Assembly (NCBI GenBank): GCA_024696355.1 | Contig: JAILGV010000166.1 | Coordinates: 1-64,000 of the forward strand | Reading direction: 5' to 3' | Source: Solobacterium sp. | Lineage (GTDB): Bacteria; Bacillota_I; Bacilli_A; Erysipelotrichales; Erysipelotrichaceae | Length of the DNA stretch: 64,000 nt | Shown here: one piece after another, positions 31,535 through 39,162 of the stretch | Numbering within the stretch: position 1 is the stretch's first letter | Layout: every line of letters begins with the position of its first letter | Translations under genes and position numbers: made by a program | The notes under the pieces: generated by a model | What the model saw: only the letters and a program-made list of their open reading frames with translations | Told to the model about the DNA's origin: nothing | Database searches by the model: none

Positions 31535-33742
31535 ATGCCGCATGAAAAAGAGAGCATCAGTTTTAATGATGTCATGACTGAGGCCAAAAAGTATCTTGCT
31601 TCATCGGAAAGTCTTGCGGATATCGAACGTGCCGCGAAATTTGCCGAAGACTGCCATAAAGATCAGAAGCGCAAAAGCGGTGAGCCTTATGTTGTTCACT
31701 GCTATGCCGTGGCATATATTCTGGCAACCATGCATGTCGGCCCCCGTACCATTGAAGCAGGTCTTCTTCATGACGTAATTGAAGATACCAACGTGTCGAA
31801 GGAACAGCTGGCGGAACTGTTCGGTGAGGAAGTGGCTGAAATTGTAGAATCCGTAACAAAGATCGGCGCCCTGCAGTTCAAGGGAAAAAACGATCCGGAA
31901 TACCAGGCCGCAAACCACCGGAAGCTGTTTATTGCGATGGCAAGGGATGTCCGCGTCATCCTGGTCAAACTGGCCGACAGACTTCACAATATGCGCACGC
32001 TGGAATATCAGTCGGAGGAGAGCCAGCAGAGAATCGCTGCCGAAACACTGGATGTTTATGCACCGATCGCCCACCGGCTTGGTATCAGTGCAATCAAGAA
32101 TGAACTTGAGGATCTGTCCTTCTACTATCTGAACAGGGAGGAGTATTACCGGATTGCCCGTCTTGTGGAAGCCAAGAAAGCGGAACGGGACGCAAGCGTT
32201 CAGAAAATGATTTCCGAGATCAGTGAAATGCTCGCCGAGCATCACATCGAATACCGCATCTTCGGACGGTCCAAGCATCTGTATTCGATCTATCACAAGA
32301 TGGTGGTCCGTCAGAAGCGTTTTGATGAGATCATGGACCTTCTGGCAATCAGAATCGTAACCAAGACGGAACTCAACTGTTATGAAACGCTCGGCTATAT
32401 TCATGCCAAATACAAGCCCATACCGGGCAGGCTGAAAGATTATATCGCTGTTCCGAAGTCAAACATGTACCAGTCCCTGCATACAACAATCATCGGCGAC
32501 GAGGGCAAGATCTTTGAAGTTCAGATCCGCACCGAGGACATGGATGCCGTTGCGGAAAACGGTGTCGCTGCCCACTGGAGGTACAAGGAGGGCTCGAAAT
32601 ATGATGCCCGTGCCGAGCAGAAGGAGATCGAGGAACGTCTGTCATGGCTGAGCGATTTCGCGGCACTGACGGATGAAAATGCCGATGCGACAGCCAGTGA
32701 ATACATGGCTACCCTGCAGAGAGACGTATTCGATGTGAATGTATACGTAATGACGCCGAAAGGCAGGGTTATTGACCTGCCCAACGGAGCCACGCCGATT
32801 GATTTTGCGTACCGCATTCATACCGATGTCGGCCATACCGCCGTCGGTGCAATTGTCAATGACGCAATGGTTCCCCTGAATACGGAGCTTCATACAGGCG
32901 ACGTCGTAAGCATCAAGACACTGAAGGGAACAGGTCCTTCGGAGGACTGGCTGAAATTTGTCAAAACAAATCAGGCCAGAAACAAAATCCGTGCGTATCT
33001 CACCAGGAAGGAAGCCGAGCGCAAGGAAGAAAAGGTGGAACAGGGTGAAAAAGTTCTCACCGATGAACTGCGCAAGCGCGGCTTCGAGCCGAAGGAATAC
33101 ATGGACAAGAAGAAGCTGGAGAATATTTACAGCCAGTTCAATGTCCACAATCATACGGACTTCATGTATAACCTTGCGACCAAGGTGATCAATCCGACCC
33201 AGGTTGTTGAGAAACTCACCAATCAGAAGCGGCCGCTTCAGGAGACGGATGTTCTTACAAGGCTCAACAAGGAACAGCCGAAGAAGCGGTATGCAACAAA
33301 AACAGGAATCATCATTCCCGGTATCGAATCGATGAAAATCTCCCTTGCCAACTGCTGTCTGCCGGTATACGGAGATGAAATCATCGGCTATGTGACCAAA
33401 GGCGTCGGTGTTAAAGTGCACCGCTGCGACTGTGCCAATATCAAGGGACAGGATGCCCGCCTGATTGACGTGCACTGGGAGGATGAAGATTCCGAGAGAA
33501 TGTATGACAGTGATCTGACGATTCTGGCACACGACCGCAGCTTCCTGCTGACGGATGTCGTGACCGCAGTCTCGCAGACCAAGGCGCCGCTGATCAAGGT
33601 GAGCATGAATACCCACAGGGATACCCTGACAAGCACAATCAAGCTGCGCATACAGGTTCATGACCTGGAGCAGCTGGTTAATATCATGGCAAATCTGCGC
33701 CGGACAGAGGGTGTCATGAATGTGGAGCGTGTATCGCACTAA
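31535..33742 (+). CDS. rel: bifunctional (p)ppGpp synthetase/hydrolase Rel
   Basis: Rel makes and destroys the alarmone (p)ppGpp in response to uncharged tRNA on the ribosome. The 735-residue protein has the HD hydrolase domain intact (AGLLHDVIEDT near 69-79 and KLADRLHNMRTLEYQ near 146-160), the synthetase domain (AIRIVTKTELNCYETLGYIHAKYKPIPGRLKDYIAVPKSNMYQSLHTT near 271-318), TGS (VYVMTPKGRVIDLPNGATPIDFAYRIH near 405-431), a Cys/His zinc-finger region (NCCLPVYGDEIIGYVTKGVGVKVHRCDC) and a C-terminal ACT domain. The intact HD residues argue for a bifunctional enzyme. Confidence 0.97.
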   Translation: MPHEKESISFNDVMTEAKKYLASSESLADIERAAKFAEDCHKDQKRKSGEPYVVHCYAVAYILATMHVGPRTIEAGLLHDVIEDTNVSKEQLAELFGEEVAEIVESVTKIGALQFKGKNDPEYQAANHRKLFIAMARDVRVILVKLADRLHNMRTLEYQSEESQQRIAAETLDVYAPIAHRLGISAIKNELEDLSFYYLNREEYYRIARLVEAKKAERDASVQKMISEISEMLAEHHIEYRIFGRSKHLYSIYHKMVVRQKRFDEIMDLLAIRIVTKTELNCYETLGYIHAKYKPIPGRLKDYIAVPKSNMYQSLHTTIIGDEGKIFEVQIRTEDMDAVAENGVAAHWRYKEGSKYDARAEQKEIEERLSWLSDFAALTDENADATASEYMATLQRDVFDVNVYVMTPKGRVIDLPNGATPIDFAYRIHTDVGHTAVGAIVNDAMVPLNTELHTGDVVSIKTLKGTGPSEDWLKFVKTNQARNKIRAYLTRKEAERKEEKVEQGEKVLTDELRKRGFEPKEYMDKKKLENIYSQFNVHNHTDFMYNLATKVINPTQVVEKLTNQKRPLQETDVLTRLNKEQPKKRYATKTGIIIPGIESMKISLANCCLPVYGDEIIGYVTKGVGVKVHRCDCANIKGQDARLIDVHWEDEDSERMYDSDLTILAHDRSFLLTDVVTAVSQTKAPLIKVSMNTHRDTLTSTIKLRIQVHDLEQLVNIMANLRRTEGVMNVERVSH

Positions 33743-33746
33743 TGCC

Positions 33747-33775
33747 TTGTCATCAGACAGGCAAACAGGTATAAT
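33747..33775 (+). promoter_or_regulatory. promoter of the T-box hisS-aspS operon
   Basis: TTGTCA, a 17-bp spacer and TATAAT, close to consensus; the start is near 33782. A second box (TG-T-TATATT at 33778-33786) could give a start near 33793. Confidence 0.85.
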
Positions 33776-33781
33776 CCTGTT

Positions 33782-34012
33782 ATATTGAAATTCGATGACG
33801 GAGAAATCTCTGAAAAGGGACGGAAAAGAGACGGTTTGGATGGTGAAAAAAACCGGTTCCGAAGCAGGGAAAGACACTTTCGAGAAGGTTTTCCGAAACA
33901 GCAGTAGGAAGACACGCAGCCCGCGTTAAGGGACAGAGCGCATGGTCAGCAGGATCATGAACTAAGGTGGCACCACGCATAAAGCGTCCTTGGACCGGGC
34001 GCTTTTATTTTT
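33782..34012 (+). ncRNA. T-box leader of hisS-aspS
   Basis: The T-box AAGGTGGCACCACG (33964-33977) pairs as antiterminator through AAGG/CCTT and ACG/CGT. The competing terminator is AAAGCGTCC/GGGCGCTTT followed by TATTTTT (33981-34012). Stem I shows the distal GGATGGTG loop at 33837-33844, and its lower stem probably pairs TCTCTGAAAAG with CTTTCGAGA. Just before that 3' strand lies GACA at 33873-33876, so the specifier is most likely GAC (aspartate). CAC (histidine) overlaps it by one base. Uncharged tRNA should favour readthrough. Confidence 0.88.
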
Positions 34013-34031
34013 CACACAAGGAGGAAAGAAT

Positions 34032-35294
34032 ATGAGTTATCAGACTCCCAGAGGCACATACGATATTCTGCCGGATGAATCAGGAAAATGGCAGGAACTT
34101 GAGCAGATTATCAGGGACCAGTGCAGACTTTACAGATACAAGGAAATCCGCACGCCGTATTTTGAGGATACATCGGTATTTGCCAGAAAGAATGATTCCA
34201 GCGACATGGTCAACAAGGAAATGTATACATTCACCATGGGCACTGATTCATACACCCTGCGTCCGGAGGGAACAGCCGGTGTAATCCGTGCTTTTGATCA
34301 GCATAAGCTGTACGGTTCCATGGAAATGCCGGCAAGGTTTTATTACATGGGGGCGATGTTCCGCCATGAACGTCCTCAGAAGGGAAGACAGAGACAGTTC
34401 ACCCAGTTCGGTGTGGAAAACATCGGTGTCAAGTCACCGGAAATCGATGCCGAGACAATTGCACTCGGGATTGATATCGTAAAGGCAATGGGCATCAGCT
34501 CCATCAAGGTATCGATCAATACACTGGGGGACGATGAATCAAGGCAGGCATACAGAGATGCTCTGAAAGCCTATTTTGAGCCGCATATTGACACGCTCTG
34601 TGCCGACTGCAGAAGAAGGATTGTGCAGAATCCGCTGCGGATTCTCGACTGCAAGGTGGATCATGACAATCCCGTCGTGAAGGATGCACCGAGGCTTTCC
34701 GACTATCTCAATGAAGAATCGAAAGCTTATTTTGAAAGAGTTCTGGCAGCCCTGGATGCCATGGGTATTGCATATGAGGTGGATGACCGTCTGGTCAGAG
34801 GTCTGGATTACTATACACATACTGTATTTGAGGTGATTTCAACACATCCCGAATCAGGTTCGCAGGCAACAATTTTCGGCGGAGGAAGATATGATCATCT
34901 GGTCGACTATTTCGGCGGACCGCAGATGAGCGGCATCGGCTTTGCGATCGGTATGGAACGCCTTCTGATTCTTGCCGGGGCGGAAGGGCACAGGGCACCT
35001 GAAGATGACGGCACGGATGTCTATGTGATCGGTCTGGGCGACGTGTCCGCAGAAGTGCTCAAAACTGCCGAAGAGATCAGGCATGCCGGATTTACTGCAG
35101 AGGCCAATCTCATGCAGAGAAGCCTGAAGTCACAGTTCAAGAGTGCGGACCGCAGCCGTGCGTCTTATATTGTGATTATGGGCGAAGATGAAATCAGAAA
35201 CGGAACTGTGAATGTTAAGAACACAAAGACAAAATCACAGGAAACGATAGCAAGAAATCAGCTGATTGACAAGCTGAAGGAGTGGAACATCTAA
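34032..35294 (+). CDS. hisS: histidyl-tRNA synthetase
   Basis: HisRS charges tRNA-His. The 420-residue class II enzyme begins with SYQTPRGTYDILPDE and shows motif 1 (RTPYFEDTSVFARK), motif 2 (FYYMGAMFRHERPQKGRQRQFTQFGVENIG near 110-139), the His-specific VRGLDYYTHTVFEV and motif 3 (SGIGFAIGMERLLIL). The C-terminal anticodon domain starts near 325. ATG 34032 is set by GGAGGAAAG upstream; the frame is open back into the T-box terminator, but that is not used. The TAA overlaps the aspS ATG by one base. Confidence 0.97.
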   Translation: MSYQTPRGTYDILPDESGKWQELEQIIRDQCRLYRYKEIRTPYFEDTSVFARKNDSSDMVNKEMYTFTMGTDSYTLRPEGTAGVIRAFDQHKLYGSMEMPARFYYMGAMFRHERPQKGRQRQFTQFGVENIGVKSPEIDAETIALGIDIVKAMGISSIKVSINTLGDDESRQAYRDALKAYFEPHIDTLCADCRRRIVQNPLRILDCKVDHDNPVVKDAPRLSDYLNEESKAYFERVLAALDAMGIAYEVDDRLVRGLDYYTHTVFEVISTHPESGSQATIFGGGRYDHLVDYFGGPQMSGIGFAIGMERLLILAGAEGHRAPEDDGTDVYVIGLGDVSAEVLKTAEEIRHAGFTAEANLMQRSLKSQFKSADRSRASYIVIMGEDEIRNGTVNVKNTKTKSQETIARNQLIDKLKEWNI

Positions 35295-37057
35295 TGGAAA
35301 GAACTTGCGGAAACGGCACCCTGAGACGCGGGGATGCCGGAAAAAAAGTTACGCTGATCGGCTGGGTGGCAAGGCGCAGAAACCTCGGCTCCCTGGTATT
35401 TGTCGACCTGCGTGACAGAAGCGGAATCTGCCAGGTTGTATTTGATGAAAATATGACTGATGCAGTGAAGGAAGTACGTTCTGAATACGTTCTTCAGGTA
35501 TGGGGAACAGTTCAGGAAAGAAGCAGTGCAAATCCCAGGATCCCGACCGGTGAAGTCGAGGTGCACGCCGAGAAGGTTAAAATTATCAACAGTGCAATGA
35601 CACCTCCGATTACGATTGCGGATGATACGGATACACTGGAGGATACAAGACTGAAGTACAGATATCTTGACCTCAGACGTCCTGTTCTGCAGAAGAACAT
35701 GATGCTCAGGCACAAGATCTGCATGATCACAAGAAATACCCTCGACAGTGAAGGATTCGTGGAGATTGAAACTCCGATTCTGGCCAGAAGCACACCGGAA
35801 GGCGCACGTGATTATCTGGTTCCCTCACGTATTTACAACGGCCGCTTCTGGGCTCTTCCGCAGTCTCCGCAGATCTTCAAGCAGCTTCTGATGATCTCCG
35901 GCATGGAGCGCTACTTCCAGATTGCCAGATGCTTCAGGGATGAGGACCTCAGAGCCGACAGGCAGCCTGAGTTCACCCAGATTGATATCGAAATGAGCTT
36001 TGTGGACGAGAATGATGTATTCTCCGTTGTCGAAAAGCTGATGAAGGAAATCTTCCGCGGAACTGTAAATTACGAACTTGAGGATCACTTTGTAAGAATT
36101 CCCTGGAAGCAGTGCATGGCGGAATACGGCACCGACAAGCCGGATCTGCGCTTCGGAAACAAGATCTGCGATCTTTCGGATATTTTCGCGGGAACAGAAT
36201 TTGCTGTATTCAAGAATGTGCTGGAGAACGGCGGAATCGTAGATGCAGTGAAATTTGAGAATGCGGCAGACCGCTACAGCAGAAAGGGTCTGGACAAACT
36301 TCAGGATTTCATCAAGGCGGGATTTAAGGCAAAGGCGCTTGCCTACCTGAAGATGGAAAAGGGCGTTCTGACCGGTTCGATCGCAAAGCCGCTGAGTGAA
36401 AAGGAAAAAGAGGCCGTAATCAGTGCAATGGATATGCATGACAATGACCTTGTCCTCGTAGTTGCGGACAAAGCATCTGTTGCCAGGGCATCACTGGGTG
36501 CGCTGCGTGTCAGACTTGCCCATGAACTTGATCTGATTCCGCATGAGCCGCTTTACAAATTCCTCTGGGTAACCGAATTCCCGATGTTTGAGTGGAGCGA
36601 GGATGATCAGAGATGGGTGGCTGCGCATCATCCGTTTACGGCACCGAAGGAAGAAGACACCGACAAGCTGTTTACGGATCCGGAGCATGTTTCCTCCAGA
36701 GCATATGACCTTGTTCTCAACGGATATGAACTGCTTTCCGGTTCGATCAGAATTCATGACCAGGATCTGCAGGAAAAAGTGTTTGAGGCAATCGGTCTGA
36801 CGATGGAGGAGGCAAGACAGAAATTCGGCTTCTTCCTGGATGCGTTCAAATACGGAACCCCTCCGCACGGCGGTGTGGGAATCGGTCTGGAACGCCTGAC
36901 GATGGTTCTTGCGGATACTGACAACATCAGGGATGTCGTCGCTTTCCCGACAACCAACTCCTCTCTTGATCTGATGAGCGAATCACCGAATGTTGTTGAT
37001 CAGAAACAGCTTGAAGTGCTGGGAATTGAAATCAGCGAAAAAGCAAAAAAGAACTGA
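35294..37057 (+). CDS. aspS: aspartyl-tRNA synthetase
   Basis: AspRS charges tRNA-Asp. The 587-residue bacterial-type enzyme has the N-terminal OB fold (about 1-105, VTLIGWVARRRNLGSLVFVDLRDRSGICQVV), class II motif 2 (FQIARCFRDEDLRADRQPEFTQIDIEMSF), the bacteria-specific GAD insertion (about 290-420) and motif 3 (GVGIGLERLTMVLADTDNIRDVVAFP). Whether it is discriminating or also charges tRNA-Asn cannot be told here. Translation is coupled to hisS, and both are under the T-box. The 6S RNA promoter begins about 30 bp after the stop. Confidence 0.97.
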   Translation: MERTCGNGTLRRGDAGKKVTLIGWVARRRNLGSLVFVDLRDRSGICQVVFDENMTDAVKEVRSEYVLQVWGTVQERSSANPRIPTGEVEVHAEKVKIINSAMTPPITIADDTDTLEDTRLKYRYLDLRRPVLQKNMMLRHKICMITRNTLDSEGFVEIETPILARSTPEGARDYLVPSRIYNGRFWALPQSPQIFKQLLMISGMERYFQIARCFRDEDLRADRQPEFTQIDIEMSFVDENDVFSVVEKLMKEIFRGTVNYELEDHFVRIPWKQCMAEYGTDKPDLRFGNKICDLSDIFAGTEFAVFKNVLENGGIVDAVKFENAADRYSRKGLDKLQDFIKAGFKAKALAYLKMEKGVLTGSIAKPLSEKEKEAVISAMDMHDNDLVLVVADKASVARASLGALRVRLAHELDLIPHEPLYKFLWVTEFPMFEWSEDDQRWVAAHHPFTAPKEEDTDKLFTDPEHVSSRAYDLVLNGYELLSGSIRIHDQDLQEKVFEAIGLTMEEARQKFGFFLDAFKYGTPPHGGVGIGLERLTMVLADTDNIRDVVAFPTTNSSLDLMSESPNVVDQKQLEVLGIEISEKAKKN

Positions 37058-37087
37058 TTGTCAAGACTGTACAGATAAAGATTGTGT

Positions 37088-37096
37088 TGCTATGAT
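37088..37096 (+). promoter_or_regulatory. extended -10 promoter of the 6S RNA gene
   Basis: TG-C-TATGAT, with the start expected at about 37103, exactly where the 5' strand of the closing stem begins. Confidence 0.7.
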
Positions 37097-37102
37097 GACA
37101 TT

Positions 37103-37252
37103 GCCAGGGGGCCTACATATTTTTCCAACACATTGATATAGGGAGTCCTGACTGGAGATGTTTGTGTTGAAGACCCGGTACGGCCGGGGATCCTGATAAC
37201 TGACCAAGGACACCCACCTCTACATAAGAGGGAACATATCAAACTCTCTGGC
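37103..37252 (+). ncRNA. ssrS: 6S RNA (probable)
   Basis: About 150 nt with 6S architecture. A closing stem GCCAGGGGG (37103-37111) pairs over 9 bp with CTCTCTGGC (37244-37252). A wide central bubble holds, on its 3' side, a CCTCT/AGAGG hairpin. A terminal stem pairs GGGAGTCCT with AGGACACCC. The element GACACCCACCT resembles Gram-positive 6S RNAs. It has its own promoter and terminator, no ORF, and lies after aspS, a place I recall for a Bacillus 6S gene. 6S RNA holds housekeeping RNA polymerase in stationary phase. Another small RNA with similar folds is the alternative. Confidence 0.75.
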
Positions 37253-37264
37253 ATAAAGAAGACA

Positions 37265-37300
37265 AAAACAAAAACCAGTGTTCAGCTGGTTTTTGTTTTC
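37265..37300. terminator. terminator of 6S RNA, overlapping the 3' end of the dacF-like gene
   Basis: AACAAAAACCAG/CTGGTTTTTGTT stem with a 7-nt loop and a long T/C-rich tail on the plus strand. The stop codon of the minus-strand carboxypeptidase gene (37282-37284) lies inside the loop, and A-rich sequence on the other side lets the hairpin work in both directions. Confidence 0.9.
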
Positions 37301-38622
37301 TTTCTTCTTCTTTTCTTTTTCCTTTTTCTGCGGCGGACGCGGTTCATATGATCAATGGCCAGAGCTGCCGTCAGCCCAACGAGCAGAACAAGCGACGCAC
37401 CCATAATGAAGCACAGAATCCGGTGCCGGTGATAAAAGTCAAGGGTCATGCGGATGACATAAGCCCGGAAATTCCGCTCTGCGGCGGTTTCGGCATAGTA
37501 CTGCTTTTCATACAGTTTCTGTCCGTCGGCGTAAACTGCATAGGATGCCAGGAATGTTCCCTCCTCAACCGGAGCGTACAATGCATCGGATATTTCAATT
37601 TCTTCGGTAATGACGGCATCCTTCGGAAGGTCCCTTGCTATGCTGTCACCGGTATAGATCTCATATCTGAATTCCGGATCGGTATCTATGACATCCACGG
37701 TTCCCAGAAGCCTGCCGCTGCCGAGAAGATCGGTGCGCTGATAATTTGCATCGTACCAGTTATAGATCTGAGAGGCATCCTTGATATGTCCTCTGGTATA
37801 GGCGTGTCCCGTGATCAGGACCAGATGCATTCCGTTGATCTCTGCGTGGGAGGCAAGGCATCTGCCTGCCGGATTGGTGAATCCTGTTTTTCCTCCGAGA
37901 TAGCCCGCGATCGTATATGTGCCTGTTCCGTTGTTGATCATCGGCCAGGAGGTTGACTTCAGCTGGATTCCGGCAGGATGGAAATAGAGGGAAGTCGTAG
38001 TATATGTTTCCGCTTTGAGGATTTCACAGAATGTTTCATTCTGAAGGGCATATGTCATGAGCTTTGCCATATCCTCGGCTGTGGTATAGTGATCGGGATC
38101 GTGAAGACCGGTTGCGTTCGTGAAATGGGTATGATTCATGCCGATCATTCCGGCATATTCGTTCATATGGTCTACAAATGCATCTATGGAGCCGTCCACC
38201 GCAACCGCCAGGGCGTTGACGGCATCGGCGCCGCTGGGCAGAAGTGCTCCGTACAGGCAGTCGGTTACGCTCGGCCAGTCGCCGATCGCGAATCCTGCCG
38301 TTGTTGCGCCGGCTTCATAAAGTCCTTTTACAATGGAATTTGTGATCGGAATTTTTGTTTTGTCCGGTTCTTCTATGCATTCAATGGCAATAATTACAGG
38401 CATGATCTTTGTCATTGAGGCAGGATACATTCTGTCTTCACCGTTGTGGTCAAGAAGAACCTGTCCTGTATCAATATCGATCAGATAAACATAGTCACTG
38501 GAATATATGGGACTGTTTTCATCTGTATAGGAATACTCTTCGGCATGCGCTGCGGTTAAGGCTGCAGGCAGTGCAAATACGCATCCTGCAAGAACAGTCA
38601 GTAATTTTCGTAATTTGTGCAT
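37282..38622 (-). CDS. D-alanyl-D-alanine carboxypeptidase (DacF/PBP5 family)
   Basis: This secreted, membrane-held enzyme trims the terminal D-Ala from peptidoglycan stems. The 446-residue protein has a signal peptide (1-27, ending AAHA), the active-site SMTK at 69-72, SGA where SGN is usual (near 127), and KTG in GYLGGKTGFTNPAG. An immunoglobulin-like C-terminal domain is followed by one membrane segment (about 404-427) and a tail of almost only Lys and Arg. The start is set at 38622 by the signal peptide; there is no ribosome site, and TATAAT ends 6 nt before the ATG. The tail is encoded by the T/C tract of the 6S terminator. Confidence 0.92.
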   Translation of the reverse strand: MHKLRKLLTVLAGCVFALPAALTAAHAEEYSYTDENSPIYSSDYVYLIDIDTGQVLLDHNGEDRMYPASMTKIMPVIIAIECIEEPDKTKIPITNSIVKGLYEAGATTAGFAIGDWPSVTDCLYGALLPSGADAVNALAVAVDGSIDAFVDHMNEYAGMIGMNHTHFTNATGLHDPDHYTTAEDMAKLMTYALQNETFCEILKAETYTTTSLYFHPAGIQLKSTSWPMINNGTGTYTIAGYLGGKTGFTNPAGRCLASHAEINGMHLVLITGHAYTRGHIKDASQIYNWYDANYQRTDLLGSGRLLGTVDVIDTDPEFRYEIYTGDSIARDLPKDAVITEEIEISDALYAPVEEGTFLASYAVYADGQKLYEKQYYAETAAERNFRAYVIRMTLDFYHRHRILCFIMGASLVLLVGLTAALAIDHMNRVRRRKRKKKRRRKKTKTS

Positions 38623-38628
38623 GCGGAT

Positions 38629-38634
38629 ATTATA
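38629..38634 (-). promoter_or_regulatory. -10 box six nt before the dacF-like ATG
   Basis: TATAAT on the minus strand at 38634-38629; the start would fall on or next to the ATG at 38622. No Shine-Dalgarno and no clear -35 are visible. Confidence 0.5.
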
Positions 38635-38727
38635 ACCCGAAACATCACGTATCGTTCTTGAAAATAACATGTATTCACGATAGAATAAGCAGGTAGTTAA
38701 GAATATCTGGGAAGGCGGTGTCAAATT

Positions 38728-38946
38728 ATGTCAGCATTCTGGTCATCACTGCTGTGGTTTATCCTCGGCGGCGTGGTGGGAGCGATCATCAGCTTCTACT
38801 TCACAAAAAAGAATTTCGAAAAACAGTTGAAGGAGAATCCTCCCGTAAACGAGAAAATGATCCGTGCCATGTTCATGCAGATGGGAAGAAAGCCCAGCGA
38901 AGCACAGATCAAGGCGGTTATGCGGTCAATGAATCAGCAGAAATAA
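38728..38946 (+). CDS. yneF: YneF family membrane protein (UPF0154)
   Basis: This 72-residue protein has one N-terminal membrane segment (LLWFILGGVVGAIISFYF, about 8-25) followed by TKKNFEKQLKENPPVNEKMIRAMFMQMGRKPSEAQIKAVMRSMNQQ, the near-invariant UPF0154 sequence. The function is unknown; it is widespread in Firmicutes. GGGAAGGCGG precedes the ATG by about 10 nt. The stop lies in the loop of its terminator. Confidence 0.93.
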   Translation: MSAFWSSLLWFILGGVVGAIISFYFTKKNFEKQLKENPPVNEKMIRAMFMQMGRKPSEAQIKAVMRSMNQQK

Positions 38947-38964
38947 AATTCTGCTGTTTTTTTT
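38935..38964 (+). terminator. terminator overlapping the yneF stop codon
   Basis: CAGCAGAA/TTCTGCTG stem followed by eight T; the TAA is in the loop. Confidence 0.9.
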
Positions 38965-39006
38965 CGGCTTGGCATTCAGCATCGGAAAATGATGTTTCAG
39001 AAGGAT

Positions 39007-39022
39007 TTTGAAAATATTTTCA
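39007..39022. promoter_or_regulatory. 16-bp palindrome upstream of the PFOR gene
   Basis: TTTGAAAATATTTTCA region: the perfect palindrome core TGAAAATATTTTCA at 39009-39022 is flanked by T/A, and its core is identical to 23149-23162. A second inverted repeat, ATTTTCA-N10-TGAAAAT, starts a few bases later (about 39026-39049). The pair lies about 80-120 bp before the -10 box. Confidence 0.4.
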
Positions 39023-39129
39023 ACGATTTTCAGCAAAGCAGATGAAAATACAGGCTGTCAATTTGTTGTGTTTGGAAACAGGATAGATTTGTCAGTGATT
39101 TTGTATTTTCTTCAGTCTCATTTACGCGT

Positions 39130-39135
39130 TATAAT
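39130..39135 (+). promoter_or_regulatory. -10 box of the PFOR promoter
   Basis: Consensus TATAAT; the start is near 39142, just before AGGAGG. The -35 is weak. Confidence 0.6.
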
Positions 39136-39162
39136 TATTTGGGTATTAAAACAGGAGGACAT

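Noticed and set aside
33743-33770. Terminator after rel (GCCTTGTC/GACAGGC repeat)
   Set aside because: A hairpin with a bulge can form, but no T-run follows and it overlaps the promoter of the T-box operon.
32642-33877. 411-codon minus-strand frame opposite rel
   Set aside because: It lies opposite a complete Rel protein and crosses the T-box promoter region; no motif is seen.
39007-39055. Fur/PerR or CodY site before the PFOR gene
   Set aside because: The Fur-type 7-1-7 core needs a central base that is missing here, and CodY sites have the arms in the opposite order. Kept only as an unnamed palindrome.
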